Below are positions 14,701 to 23,780 of a stretch of 33,786 nucleotides of DNA, one piece after another (within the stretch, counting starts at the first letter, position 1; every line of letters begins with the position of its first letter). The notes under the pieces were generated by a model, which worked only from the letters and a program-made list of their open reading frames with translations, was not told where the DNA came from and did not search any database. The DNA lies in contig DEXR01000051.1 in assembly GCA_002364245.1 (NCBI GenBank), forward strand, positions 32,817-66,602. The letters are read 5' to 3'. Both the position numbers and the translations under genes were made by a program. This DNA comes from Flavobacteriaceae bacterium UBA3179. Its GTDB lineage: Bacteria > Bacteroidota > Bacteroidia > Flavobacteriales > Flavobacteriaceae.

Positions 14701-17211
14701 ATGACAAAAACACAGCATTACATACAAGGTAATTGGACAGAGGGAAAAGGCGAAGGAAGCCCAATTCTCGATTCAGTTACTGGTGAGCATTTTACAAGTG
14801 TCACTACTGAAGGACTAGATATTCCTGAAATTCTTCAATATGGAAGAGAAAAAGGAGATACGCTTCGGAAAATGACGTTTCAAGAACGGGGATTAATGCT
14901 GAAAAAATTAGCGTTCTATCTTCAGAAGAAAAAAAGACAATTCTACGAAGTAAGTTACCGAACCGGTGCAACCAAAGTAGATAGCTGGATTGATATTGAA
15001 GGAGGCTTCGGAAACTTGTTTGCAAATGCTTCGCTTCGGAAATTATTCCCAAATCAGCCGTTTCACGTAGAAGGCGATCCGGTCGATTTATCACGTGGTG
15101 GTCGTTTTATGGCACATCACATAATGGTACCGCGCGAAGGAGTGGCTGTTCATATAAATGCCTTTAATTTTCCAGTTTGGGGAATGTTGGAAAAATGTGC
15201 GGTAAATTGGATGGCAGGAATGCCCGCAGTTGTACTGCCAGCACCACAAACGGCATATTTAACCGAAGCTGTTGTAAAAGAAATTATCGCTTCTGGAATA
15301 TTACCAGAAGGATCGTTACAGTTAATTAGCGGAACCGCTAAAAATATTTTAGATACGGTAGAATCGCAAGATGTGGTGACGTTTACAGGTTCGGCAAGTA
15401 CCGGAAAAATATTAAAGAAACACCCACGATTAATTGAAGAATCGGTTCCGTTTACAATGGAAGCCGATTCATTAAACGCAGCTATTTTAGGAGAAGATGC
15501 TGTTCCCGGAACTCCAGAATTCGATCTTTTCATCAAAGAAGTCCGAAATGAAATGACCGTTAAATGTGGTCAAAAGTGTACGGCGATTAGACGGGTGATT
15601 GTTCCCGAGAACTTAGTAGAAGATGTGCAAATAGCGCTAGGCAAGCAATTGGATAAAGTTACCATTGGCGACCCTCGCTTAAAAGAAGTTAGAATGGGTG
15701 CTTTGGTAAACGATGCACAACGGACTTCAGTAAAAGAACAAATTGAAAAAATTACCAAAACAGCACAGATTGTGTATGGTGATTTTGATGAAGCCAAAAC
15801 AGTTGGGGCTGATGCTAAAAAAGGATCGTTCATAAAACCAATTTTACTTCGAGAAGACAATCCTTTTACAAACGAAGCAGCGCATATTATCGAAGCATTT
15901 GGCCCGGTAAGTACCATTATGCCTTATAAAACATTAGACGATGCGATTAAACTTTCTAAAATGGGAAGAGGGTCGCTAGTAAGTTCGATTGTTACCAATG
16001 ACGATAAAATTGCCAAAGAATATACCGTTTCCGCAGCTACACATCACGGTCGTATTTTAATTTTGAATCGGGAAAGTGCGAAGCAAAGCACAGGTCACGG
16101 TTCGCCATTGCCTAACTTAATTCACGGTGGCCCTGGTCGTGCTGGTGGCGGTGAAGAAATGGGTGGTGTTCGTGGTGTAAAACACTATTTACAGCGTTGT
16201 GCTATTCAAGGTTCGCCAACTTCACTTACTGAAGTTACCGGTATTTATCAACCAAAATCTGCTTACAAAGAATCTGAAAAACACCCTTTTGCATATCATT
16301 GGGAAGATATAAAACCAGGAATGTCATTAGAAACCCATAAACGAACCCTAACCGATACCGATATTATTAACTTCGGAAACTTAACGTGGGATCATTTCTA
16401 TGCGCATACCGATATCACTTCTTTAGAAGGAAGCATTTTTGAAAAACGAACAGCCCACGGTTATTTTATTATTTCCGCAGCAGCAGGATTGTTTGTGTAT
16501 CCAAACAAAGGCCCAGTAGCAGCAAATTATGGGTTAGAGGACATTCGTTTTTTACGCCCGTTGTATCACAACGATACGGTGTATGTTCGTTTAACGTGTA
16601 AACAGAAAGTAGACCGAGAACAAAAAGGAACCGAATTGCCTTCCGGAATTGTAAAATGGTACGTTGAGGTGTTCGATGCTGAACCGGATGAAGACCAAGA
16701 ACCGTTGGTAGCGATAGCAACCATTTTAACGATGGTTCAGAAAAAGCAAGAAACATTTGTTGAAATGACTTCTGAAAAAATCGATGAATGTTTGTCAAAA
16801 TTAACTGCAGATACTAAACCAAAATGGGGGATAATGACCCCGCAACATATGGTAGAACATTTAGAATACACTTATAAAATCACTTCCGGTGAAATTCAAG
16901 ACTTTGAAATTGCTACACCCGAAGAGATTTTGGAAAAGGTACATGCAAGTTTATATAACTATAAAAAATTTCCAAAAAACTCTCAATTTCCAATGCTTGA
17001 AAAAGATAAATTGGATGATTTAAAACATCCAGATTTAGAAACAGCCATTGAGAAATTCAAAGAGCAACGCGAAAAGTATATCAAATATTTTAAGGAGAAT
17101 CCCGACGCTAAATTAAAGAATCTAGTTTTTGGAGAACTCAACAAATACGAATCGTATTTATTGGAGAGAAAACACCTTAATCATCATTTTGAACAATTTA
17201 GATTAATATAA
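14701..17211 (+). CDS. paaZ: Bifunctional ring-opening enzyme PaaZ with extra C-terminal DinB/DUF1569-like domain (836 aa)
   Basis: Hydrolyses oxepin-CoA and oxidises the resulting aldehyde to 3-oxo-5,6-dehydrosuberyl-CoA. The aldehyde dehydrogenase domain (about residues 1-520) has general base E254 (MEADSLNAA) and nucleophile C293 (GQKCTAIRR). The MaoC-like hydratase domain (about 535-680) has D564 and H569 in WDHFYAHTD and then AHGYFIISAAAGLFVYP. E. coli PaaZ is 681 residues; this one continues for about 150 more. The extension (689-836) starts MTSEKIDECLSKL and has histidines H716 and H720 (MTPQHMVEHLE), FGELNKYESYLL, and H825, H828, H829 (KHLNHHFEQF). This pattern fits the DUF1569/DinB-like metal-binding four-helix fold. 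It lies 2 bases after the SDR gene and 2 before paaF. Confidence 0.93.
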   Translation: MTKTQHYIQGNWTEGKGEGSPILDSVTGEHFTSVTTEGLDIPEILQYGREKGDTLRKMTFQERGLMLKKLAFYLQKKKRQFYEVSYRTGATKVDSWIDIEGGFGNLFANASLRKLFPNQPFHVEGDPVDLSRGGRFMAHHIMVPREGVAVHINAFNFPVWGMLEKCAVNWMAGMPAVVLPAPQTAYLTEAVVKEIIASGILPEGSLQLISGTAKNILDTVESQDVVTFTGSASTGKILKKHPRLIEESVPFTMEADSLNAAILGEDAVPGTPEFDLFIKEVRNEMTVKCGQKCTAIRRVIVPENLVEDVQIALGKQLDKVTIGDPRLKEVRMGALVNDAQRTSVKEQIEKITKTAQIVYGDFDEAKTVGADAKKGSFIKPILLREDNPFTNEAAHIIEAFGPVSTIMPYKTLDDAIKLSKMGRGSLVSSIVTNDDKIAKEYTVSAATHHGRILILNRESAKQSTGHGSPLPNLIHGGPGRAGGGEEMGGVRGVKHYLQRCAIQGSPTSLTEVTGIYQPKSAYKESEKHPFAYHWEDIKPGMSLETHKRTLTDTDIINFGNLTWDHFYAHTDITSLEGSIFEKRTAHGYFIISAAAGLFVYPNKGPVAANYGLEDIRFLRPLYHNDTVYVRLTCKQKVDREQKGTELPSGIVKWYVEVFDAEPDEDQEPLVAIATILTMVQKKQETFVEMTSEKIDECLSKLTADTKPKWGIMTPQHMVEHLEYTYKITSGEIQDFEIATPEEILEKVHASLYNYKKFPKNSQFPMLEKDKLDDLKHPDLETAIEKFKEQREKYIKYFKENPDAKLKNLVFGELNKYESYLLERKHLNHHFEQFRLI

Positions 17212-17213
17212 TT

Positions 17214-17972
17214 ATGTCAGAACAACAACCATACGTAAAACATACAATAAATAAAGGAATAGCAACCATAGAATTTTTTCATCCGGCTCACAATTCACTG
17301 CCAGGAGATATTCTTGCAAAACTCGCAAATACCATCACTGAAATGGGTCAAAACGATGAGGTTTTGGTACTTGTTGTAAAAAGTGGAGGCGATAGAACTT
17401 TCTGTGCAGGAGCCAGTTTTAAAGAGCTTATCTCTATCGAAAATGAACAAGAAGGTGAAAAATTCTTTAGTGGTTTTGCCAATGTAATTAATGCGATGCG
17501 CAAATGCCCTAAGTTTATTATTGGTCGTGTTCAAGGAAAAACCGTCGGTGGCGGTGTTGGTCTAGCAGCAGCGATGGATTATACAATGGCAACTAAGTTT
17601 TCAGCAATAAAATTGAGTGAGCTGAACTTAGGTATTGGTCCTTTTGTAGTAGGTCCGGCAGTTCAAAGAAAAATTGGAGCCAGCGGGATGTCGCAAATAG
17701 CAATCGATGCCAATTCATTTTATTCACCAGAATGGGCGAGAGATAAAGGTTTATTTACCAAGGTTTTTGAAACAACTGAAGCGCTAGACGAGGAGGTGCA
17801 AGCCTTAGCAGAACAACTTTGTGGGTATAACCCTGAAGCGGTAAAAGAAATGAAACAAATGTTTTGGAGAGGAACTGAAGATTGGGATGAATTACTGCAA
17901 GAACGCGCCAAAATAAGCGGACGTTTGGTGCTTTCTTCGTTTACCAAAGAGAAATTGAAACGGTTTAAGTAG
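17214..17972 (+). CDS. paaF: Enoyl-CoA hydratase/isomerase family protein, probable PaaF (252 aa)
   Basis: Crotonase-fold protein, by context the 2,3-dehydroadipyl-CoA hydratase. Seen: oxyanion-hole region GGDRTFCAGASFKEL, GKTVGGGVGLAAAMDYTMA, and a conserved glutamate in KLSELNLGIGP. The usual PGAGGTQR loop is replaced by GPFVVGPAVQRKIG, so it is more divergent than the paaG product. The symbol rests on position (between paaZ and paaY) and on paaG being accounted for upstream. Confidence 0.8.
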   Translation: MSEQQPYVKHTINKGIATIEFFHPAHNSLPGDILAKLANTITEMGQNDEVLVLVVKSGGDRTFCAGASFKELISIENEQEGEKFFSGFANVINAMRKCPKFIIGRVQGKTVGGGVGLAAAMDYTMATKFSAIKLSELNLGIGPFVVGPAVQRKIGASGMSQIAIDANSFYSPEWARDKGLFTKVFETTEALDEEVQALAEQLCGYNPEAVKEMKQMFWRGTEDWDELLQERAKISGRLVLSSFTKEKLKRFK

Positions 17973-17978
17973 ATTAAA

Positions 17979-18578
17979 ATGATTTACAGCTTTAAAGGTC
18001 ACATACCCGTAGTTCACGAAAGCAGTTTTGTGCATCCGTTGGCAGCAGTTACTGGTAATGTAATTATTGGTAAAAACTGTTACATAGGGCCTGGAGCGGC
18101 TATTCGTGGGGATTGGGGAGAGATAATTATAGAAGATGGAGTAAATGTACAAGAAAACTGTACCATACATATGTTTCCCGGAAAAAGTATTGTTCTTAAA
18201 GAAAGTGCTCACGTGGGGCATGGAGCTATCATTCACGGCGCCAATTTAGGTCGCAATTGCTTAATAGGAATGAACAGTGTGATTATGGATGATGCTGAAA
18301 TAGGCGATGAATGTATCGTTGGTGCTATGAGTTTTATAAAAGCTGAAACTAAATTTCCAAAGCGAAAATTAATTTTAGGAAATCCTGCAAAAGCGATTAA
18401 GGATATTTCAGATGAAATGATTGAGTGGAAAACAGCTGGAACAAGGTTATATCAACAATTGCCTACCGATTGTCACGAGAGTTTGAAAGAAGTAGAACCC
18501 TTACGGGAAATTCCGAAAGATAGACCTGTTCAGGAAGATTTTTATAAAACACTACAAGAGATTAAGAGAAACGAATAA
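17979..18578 (+). CDS. paaY: Left-handed beta-helix protein PaaY (199 aa)
   Basis: Hexapeptide-repeat, gamma-carbonic-anhydrase-like thioesterase that removes inhibitory CoA derivatives such as 2-hydroxycyclohepta-1,4,6-triene-1-formyl-CoA. Repeats run from about residue 15 to 115 (IIGKNCYIGPGAAIRGDWGE, LGRNCLIGMNSVIMDDAEIG). The metal-binding histidines are in CTIHMFPG and in VGHGAIIHGA. Length matches E. coli PaaY (196). The stop is one base before the E2 gene. Confidence 0.92.
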   Translation: MIYSFKGHIPVVHESSFVHPLAAVTGNVIIGKNCYIGPGAAIRGDWGEIIIEDGVNVQENCTIHMFPGKSIVLKESAHVGHGAIIHGANLGRNCLIGMNSVIMDDAEIGDECIVGAMSFIKAETKFPKRKLILGNPAKAIKDISDEMIEWKTAGTRLYQQLPTDCHESLKEVEPLREIPKDRPVQEDFYKTLQEIKRNE

Positions 18579-18579
18579 A

Positions 18580-19887
18580 ATGAAGGAAACTGAATTTAAA
18601 ATGCCCAAAATGGGTGAGAGTATTACTGAAGGAACCATTATCAATTGGTTGGTAAACGAAGGTGATTCGTTTGAAGAAGGCGATATTCTTTGTGAAGTAG
18701 CAACCGATAAAGTAGATAATGAAGTTCCAGCACCAGCTTCCGGTACAATGGTTAAACATGTAAAGTCTGCACAAGAAGTAGTTCCGGTAGGTGATGTGAT
18801 TGCTATTTTAAATCTTTCAGAAGAAAAGAGTTCCTCTAAAAAGTCAAAGACGGCTAAAAAAACGGCAACTTCAAAAAAAGAAACAAAGAAAAAAGTCCAG
18901 CCTTCCGTTTCCAAAGAAGCAAAAAGCAAAAAAGCGAACGCTACTTCAGCATTTACTGTTAATGAAAATGTATTTATAAGTCCGTTAGTAGAAAGTATAG
19001 CTAGAAATAATCACATTAGTTACGAAGAATTGGCTAGAATTCCCGGTACTGGAAAGGAAGGTCGTCTTCGTAAAAGCGATGTGATTACATATATTGAAGA
19101 AGGGCGCCCTTTTAAGTTTGCGCAACCCGTACCTGAGGTTTCAGGCTTTCAGGTTCCCGATTTAAAATTTGATAAAGGAACTGGTAAAATAGTTGAAATG
19201 GATCGCATGCGCCAAATGATTTCAGATCATATGGTGTTTAGCGCAACAACGGCACCGCACGTTACTGCTTATGTAGAAGCAGATTTGACTGATATGGTAC
19301 ATTGGCGAAATGCGAACAAGGTTGCTTTCAAAGAAAAGCACAATGAAAAGCTGACGTTTACACCGCTCTTTATTGAAGCAGTAGCGAAAGCGATTCAAGA
19401 TTTCCCAATGATTAATTCAAGTCTTGATGGGAAAAACATTATTGTAAAAGAAGAAATAAATATAGGGATGGCAACTGCTTTACCTTCAGGAAACCTGATT
19501 GTTCCAGTTGTAAAAGAAGCCGACAAAAAAGATTTAAAAGCTCTTGCTGAAAACACCAATGAATTAGTAGGGAAAGCTAGAGATAACAAGTTGAAAGGCG
19601 ATGATACCAAAGGAAGCACGTTTACAATTAGTAATGTGGGAACCTTTGGAAGTCTAATGGGAACCCCCATTATCAATCAACCAGAAGCAGCCATTTTAGC
19701 AACAGGAATTATAAAAAAACGAGCCGAAGTTATGGAGCGTGAAGACGGAGATAGTATTGAAGTTCGGCACATGATGTATTTATCATTATCCTTTGATCAT
19801 CGCATTGTAGATGGATATTTAGCAGGCTCTTTTTTAAGAAGAGTGGCTGATAATATGGAGCAATTTGATACAAAAAGAAAATTTTAA
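18580..19887 (+). CDS. 2-oxoacid dehydrogenase E2, dihydrolipoamide acyltransferase (435 aa)
   Basis: Core acyltransferase of a branched-chain-type 2-oxoacid dehydrogenase complex; moves the acyl group from lipoate to CoA. One lipoyl domain with lipoyl-lysine K44 (EVATDKVDNEV), a Lys/Ser/Thr-rich linker (about 85-125), an E3/E1-binding domain (ISPLVESIARNN to LRKSDVITYI, about 130-170), and a catalytic domain ending in H407-R-I-V-D411-G. One base separates it from paaY and one from E1, so it is firmly in the paa operon. No E3 gene is present; E3 is normally shared. The substrate could be branched-chain 2-oxoacids or, given the context, phenylpyruvate. Confidence 0.92.
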   Translation: MKETEFKMPKMGESITEGTIINWLVNEGDSFEEGDILCEVATDKVDNEVPAPASGTMVKHVKSAQEVVPVGDVIAILNLSEEKSSSKKSKTAKKTATSKKETKKKVQPSVSKEAKSKKANATSAFTVNENVFISPLVESIARNNHISYEELARIPGTGKEGRLRKSDVITYIEEGRPFKFAQPVPEVSGFQVPDLKFDKGTGKIVEMDRMRQMISDHMVFSATTAPHVTAYVEADLTDMVHWRNANKVAFKEKHNEKLTFTPLFIEAVAKAIQDFPMINSSLDGKNIIVKEEINIGMATALPSGNLIVPVVKEADKKDLKALAENTNELVGKARDNKLKGDDTKGSTFTISNVGTFGSLMGTPIINQPEAAILATGIIKKRAEVMEREDGDSIEVRHMMYLSLSFDHRIVDGYLAGSFLRRVADNMEQFDTKRKF

Positions 19888-19888
19888 G

Positions 19889-21946
19889 ATGAAGAAGATT
19901 TCAAAAGATATATTAAAAAAAGCTTTTAAAAACTTGGTGACGGCTAAGTCTTTGACTGAGTTATATGAAGAAAATTTTAAAACGGTTTCAAAATATGTAC
20001 ACGCAACTTCGCGAGGACACGAGGTGATTCAAACCGCCCTTGGCATGCAGCTAAAGCCTCAAGATTATGCGTTTCCGTATTATCGTGATGATTCAATTTT
20101 ATTATCAATAGGGATGAAACCGTATGATTTAATGCTGCAGGTCTTGGCAAAAAAAGACGATCCCTTTTCAGCTGGACGAACGTATTATTCACACCCAAGT
20201 TTGCGAGATGATGATAAGCCCAAGATCCCGCATCAAAGTAGTGCAACAGGAATGCAGGCGATTCCGGCAACTGGTGTGGCGATGGGGATGTGGTACAAGG
20301 AGACTGAAAACTTACATAATAAAGATGAGGAGCAACCTTTTGTGGTTTGTTCTTTAGGTGATGCTTCTGTTACTGAAGGTGAGATTGCCGAAGCCTTTCA
20401 AATGGCAGCTTTAAAGCAATTGCCCATTTTATATTTAGTGCAAGACAATGGTTGGGATATTTCAGCAAATGAAGCCGAAACGCGTGCCCAAAATGCCTAT
20501 GAATACGCAGCTGGTTTTCATGGTTTGGAAGCGGTTTCCATAGACGGAACTGACTTTGAAGAAAGCTACAATACGCTTCAAGATGTAATTTCAAAAATCA
20601 GGACCGAACGGCGTCCGTTTTTGGTTCATGCTAAAGTTCCGTTATTAAATCACCATACATCAGGTGTTCGGATGGAGTTTTATAGAGATGACTTAGATGA
20701 AGCAAGATCCCGTGACCCATATCCAAAACTCAAAAAGTTATTATTAGATAATGGCTTCTCTGAAAAAGAACTTTCAGAATTGGAAACTGACATTCAAAAA
20801 TCGGTTGAAAAAGATTATGAAAAAGCTTTAAAGGCTGAAGATCCTAAACCAGAAGACTTATTTACGCACGATTTTGCGCCTACCGAAATTACTGAAGAAA
20901 AAGGAGAGCGATCACCAGAAGGTGGTGAAAAAGTGGTGATGGTAGATTGTGCCTTATTTGCGATTGAAGAGTTGATGGGTAAACACAAAGAGTGTTTGTT
21001 GTATGGACAAGATGTAGGGGGGCGTTTAGGAGGCGTATTTAGGGAAGCAGCTACGTTAGCACAAAAATTTGGCGACAACCGCGTATTCAATACTCCAATT
21101 CAAGAAGCATTTATTGTCGGATCAACCGTTGGGATGAGTGCTGTTGGCTTAAAACCAATCGTTGAGGTGCAGTTTGCCGATTATATATGGCCAGGACTAA
21201 ATCAATTATTTACGGAAGTAAGCCGAAGCAATTATCTTTCTAACGGAAAATGGCCGGTATCGATGATTCTACGTGTACCAATTGGTGCTTATGGTAGCGG
21301 TGGGCCGTATCATTCTTCTTCAGTAGAAAGTGTGGTGACGAACATTCGTGGACTTAAAATTGCGTACCCAAGTAACGGAGCTGATTTAAAAGGCTTAATG
21401 AAAGCGGCTTATTACGACCCTAACCCAGTGGTTATTTTTGAACACAAAGGATTATACTGGAGTAAAGTAAAAGGAACTAAAGGTGCTACGTCTCTAGAAC
21501 CTGCCGAAGACTATGTATTGCCGTTTGGCAAAGCGTGGTTGCTACAAGAAATCTGGAAACAAGAAGATGAAGAAACCCTTTCCATTATTACCTACGGGAT
21601 GGGTGTACATTGGGCGGTTAATGCTTCGGCGGAATTAGGAATGGAAGACCGTATTGAAATAGTTGATCTTAGGACGTTACATCCATTGGATTATGAAACG
21701 GTATTCAAGTCGGTTAAAAAATGCGGAAAATGTTTGGTGGTAACGGAAGAACCTTCAGATAATAGTTTCAGTAGAGCATTGCAAGGTAGAATTCAAGAAG
21801 AGTGTTTTCAGCAATTAGATGCACCTGTTATGATAATTGGTAGTGAAAATATGCCGGCGATACCTTTAAATTCAACGTTAGAAGAAACAATGATTCCTTC
21901 TACTGAAAAGGTGAAAGCTAAAATTGAAGCATTACTGAATTATTAA
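19889..21946 (+). CDS. 2-oxoacid dehydrogenase E1, fused alpha and beta subunits (685 aa)
   Basis: Thiamine-diphosphate-dependent decarboxylase of the same complex. The alpha part (about 1-330) has the ThDP motif beginning G157-D158-A159-S and ending in QDNGWDIS, plus YYRDDSILL and HTSGVRMEF. The beta part (from about 345) has VMVDCALFAIEELM, YGQDVGGRLGGVFR, FNTPIQEAFIVG, EVQFADYIWPG and VTEEPSD. In most bacteria these are two genes; the fusion is common in Bacteroidota. ATG 19889 is one base after the E2 stop; a TTG at 19865 would overlap E2 and is less likely. It is the last gene of the tightly spaced cluster; I see no terminator after it. Confidence 0.92.
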   Translation: MKKISKDILKKAFKNLVTAKSLTELYEENFKTVSKYVHATSRGHEVIQTALGMQLKPQDYAFPYYRDDSILLSIGMKPYDLMLQVLAKKDDPFSAGRTYYSHPSLRDDDKPKIPHQSSATGMQAIPATGVAMGMWYKETENLHNKDEEQPFVVCSLGDASVTEGEIAEAFQMAALKQLPILYLVQDNGWDISANEAETRAQNAYEYAAGFHGLEAVSIDGTDFEESYNTLQDVISKIRTERRPFLVHAKVPLLNHHTSGVRMEFYRDDLDEARSRDPYPKLKKLLLDNGFSEKELSELETDIQKSVEKDYEKALKAEDPKPEDLFTHDFAPTEITEEKGERSPEGGEKVVMVDCALFAIEELMGKHKECLLYGQDVGGRLGGVFREAATLAQKFGDNRVFNTPIQEAFIVGSTVGMSAVGLKPIVEVQFADYIWPGLNQLFTEVSRSNYLSNGKWPVSMILRVPIGAYGSGGPYHSSSVESVVTNIRGLKIAYPSNGADLKGLMKAAYYDPNPVVIFEHKGLYWSKVKGTKGATSLEPAEDYVLPFGKAWLLQEIWKQEDEETLSIITYGMGVHWAVNASAELGMEDRIEIVDLRTLHPLDYETVFKSVKKCGKCLVVTEEPSDNSFSRALQGRIQEECFQQLDAPVMIIGSENMPAIPLNSTLEETMIPSTEKVKAKIEALLNY

Positions 21947-21976
21947 ATTTCTGTATCTTTCGAGGTAATTTTTAAT

Positions 21977-23596
21977 ATGTTGCTTCGAATACTTTTTATT
22001 TTCCTAGTCGCTTTCTCAGGAATGGCTCAAGAGCCTGTTTCTGTATTGGTTGATAGTTTAGCCAATACTTCTTCCGAGGCTGAAAAATCTAGAATTAGTG
22101 TTTCTATTGCTTCTCAATTAAAGAATGATGATTGGGACCGTGCTTTATACTACTTAGATATTGCCGAAAAGAGTGCTGTCAATTCAGGTTCTGAAGAAGT
22201 AATAGCGAAGTATTACAATGCAGCTGGAGATTTATTTTTTAGTAAAGATGCACTCGATATTGCATTGAAATATTACCTAAAAGCTTACGATTATTACCAA
22301 AATCAGCCTTCTAATGATACATCAATAACGCTTGAGCAGAACTTAGCAGTAACGTATGGGAGAATCAAAGAGCCAGAAAAAGCACGTTTCTTTTTTAAAA
22401 AACTTTATGGTTATGCGGAGAAAGAAAAGGATACGGTCCTGTTAGCAAAAATATTGAATAATTTAGGCACCAGCTATTTAAACTCGCAAGTAGATTCGGC
22501 AAGTTATTTTTATAAACGTTCAGAAAAATTATTAAAAAAGGTCCCGGGCGAAACATACTTGAAAGCTTACCTTAACGGTAACTTAGGAAGGGTTTATTTT
22601 TTAAAAGACAGCTTACAAAAAGCAGAAAAGCACTTCACGTTAGCAACAAGTTATATAGAAAAAGATACTAATCAAAGGTCACAGTCTAAAGGGTGGATTT
22701 ACAATACGGTTTCAACGTATTACGAAAAGATAAATCAATTAGACTCTGCCATCGTTTACGCTACAAAAGCAAATAAATCACTAACCGAAAGTAAGTTTAG
22801 CTTCGAAAATCAAGCAGCTCTTAAAACACTTTATAAAAATTATCTAGAAAAGAAGGATTATAAAAACGCTGCAGAATACTTTCAGAAATATGATCAAGTA
22901 AGGGATAGTTTAAATATAGAAGAAAAGACAGCGAATGTTGAAAAAATAAAGATTGAACAAGAATATAAAACCAAAGAAGAAATTCGGGATTTAAAGGAAG
23001 GTAAACAGCGATTTAGAAATTACATTATTCTTTTAATTCTTCTTGCTGGTTTGTTGTTATTAGGCATTTTATTGGTGCGTTTTAGAAACAAATTGAGAAA
23101 TACCAAGCTTGAAAAACAATTGGCGATTGCTAAACAGAAAGAGCTCGACAGCAATCTTCAGTTAAAAAATAAAGAGCTTATTGGTAAAGCTATGGTAGAA
23201 ATACACCGTACCGAAATTATCGAAGAGATTCTACAAGATCTCAAAGAGGTAAAACGTAAAGCTGCTAAAAAGGAAACGCAACAAGCTATTAATTATATCG
23301 CCAAGCGATTAAAACGTGATACAAACAGTAATATTTGGGAAGAATTTGAAATGCGCTTTGAGCAAGTTCACGAATCTTTCTATAAAAACCTTTCCAAAAA
23401 ACACCCTGATTTAACTTCAAAAGATAAACGTTTGTGTGCTCTGTTAAAACTAAATCTAACTTCAAAAGAGATTGCACAAATTACAGGACAATCTTCAAAA
23501 TCTATTGAAAATGCCCGTACCCGACTTCGGAAAAAACTAGAAATCACCCATTCTGATGTTGAATTGTCTGCTTATTTGTCAAGCTTCGGGCAATAA
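21977..23596 (+). CDS. TPR sensor with membrane anchor and LuxR-type HTH (539 aa)
   Basis: Predicted one-protein regulator spanning the inner membrane. A signal segment (about 1-18, ending SGMAQ) is followed by tetratricopeptide repeats to about residue 320 (AGDLFFSKDALDIALKYYLK; NLGRVYFLKDSLQKAEKHF). One transmembrane helix lies at about 346-370 (YIILLILLAGLLLLGILLV), then a charged coiled coil. The C-terminus has a LuxR/GerE-like HTH at about 478-525 (LTSKEIAQITGQSSKSIENARTRLRKKL). This architecture is common and expanded in Flavobacteriaceae; ligands are mostly unknown. It starts 30 bases after E1. A TATCTTTC at 21954-21961 is a weak promoter match, so it could be cotranscribed or separate. 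Confidence 0.9.
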   Translation: MLLRILFIFLVAFSGMAQEPVSVLVDSLANTSSEAEKSRISVSIASQLKNDDWDRALYYLDIAEKSAVNSGSEEVIAKYYNAAGDLFFSKDALDIALKYYLKAYDYYQNQPSNDTSITLEQNLAVTYGRIKEPEKARFFFKKLYGYAEKEKDTVLLAKILNNLGTSYLNSQVDSASYFYKRSEKLLKKVPGETYLKAYLNGNLGRVYFLKDSLQKAEKHFTLATSYIEKDTNQRSQSKGWIYNTVSTYYEKINQLDSAIVYATKANKSLTESKFSFENQAALKTLYKNYLEKKDYKNAAEYFQKYDQVRDSLNIEEKTANVEKIKIEQEYKTKEEIRDLKEGKQRFRNYIILLILLAGLLLLGILLVRFRNKLRNTKLEKQLAIAKQKELDSNLQLKNKELIGKAMVEIHRTEIIEEILQDLKEVKRKAAKKETQQAINYIAKRLKRDTNSNIWEEFEMRFEQVHESFYKNLSKKHPDLTSKDKRLCALLKLNLTSKEIAQITGQSSKSIENARTRLRKKLEITHSDVELSAYLSSFGQ

Positions 23597-23742
23597 AGGA
23601 TATAACCTTTTAAATTTCACATAAATATTAAAAACCTTAAAATCAAATAATTAAAACTATTTGAGTGCTAATCTTGTGCTCGATTTTAAGCTATGAGTGA
23701 TTTTAGTAGGTCTAAATATTATGTGTAGCTCTAAACAGCGCA

Positions 23743-23750
23743 TACATTTG
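23743..23750 (+). promoter_or_regulatory. Likely -7 promoter box for the small ORF / T9SS gene pair
   Basis: TACATTTG fits TAnnTTTG exactly and lies 30 bases before ATG 23781. I see no clear TTG at the -33 distance. The rest of the 184-base gap (23597-23780) is AT-rich with no other recognisable element. Confidence 0.5.
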
Positions 23751-23780
23751 AAAAAGTTTTGAAACCCAAAACGAATAAAA

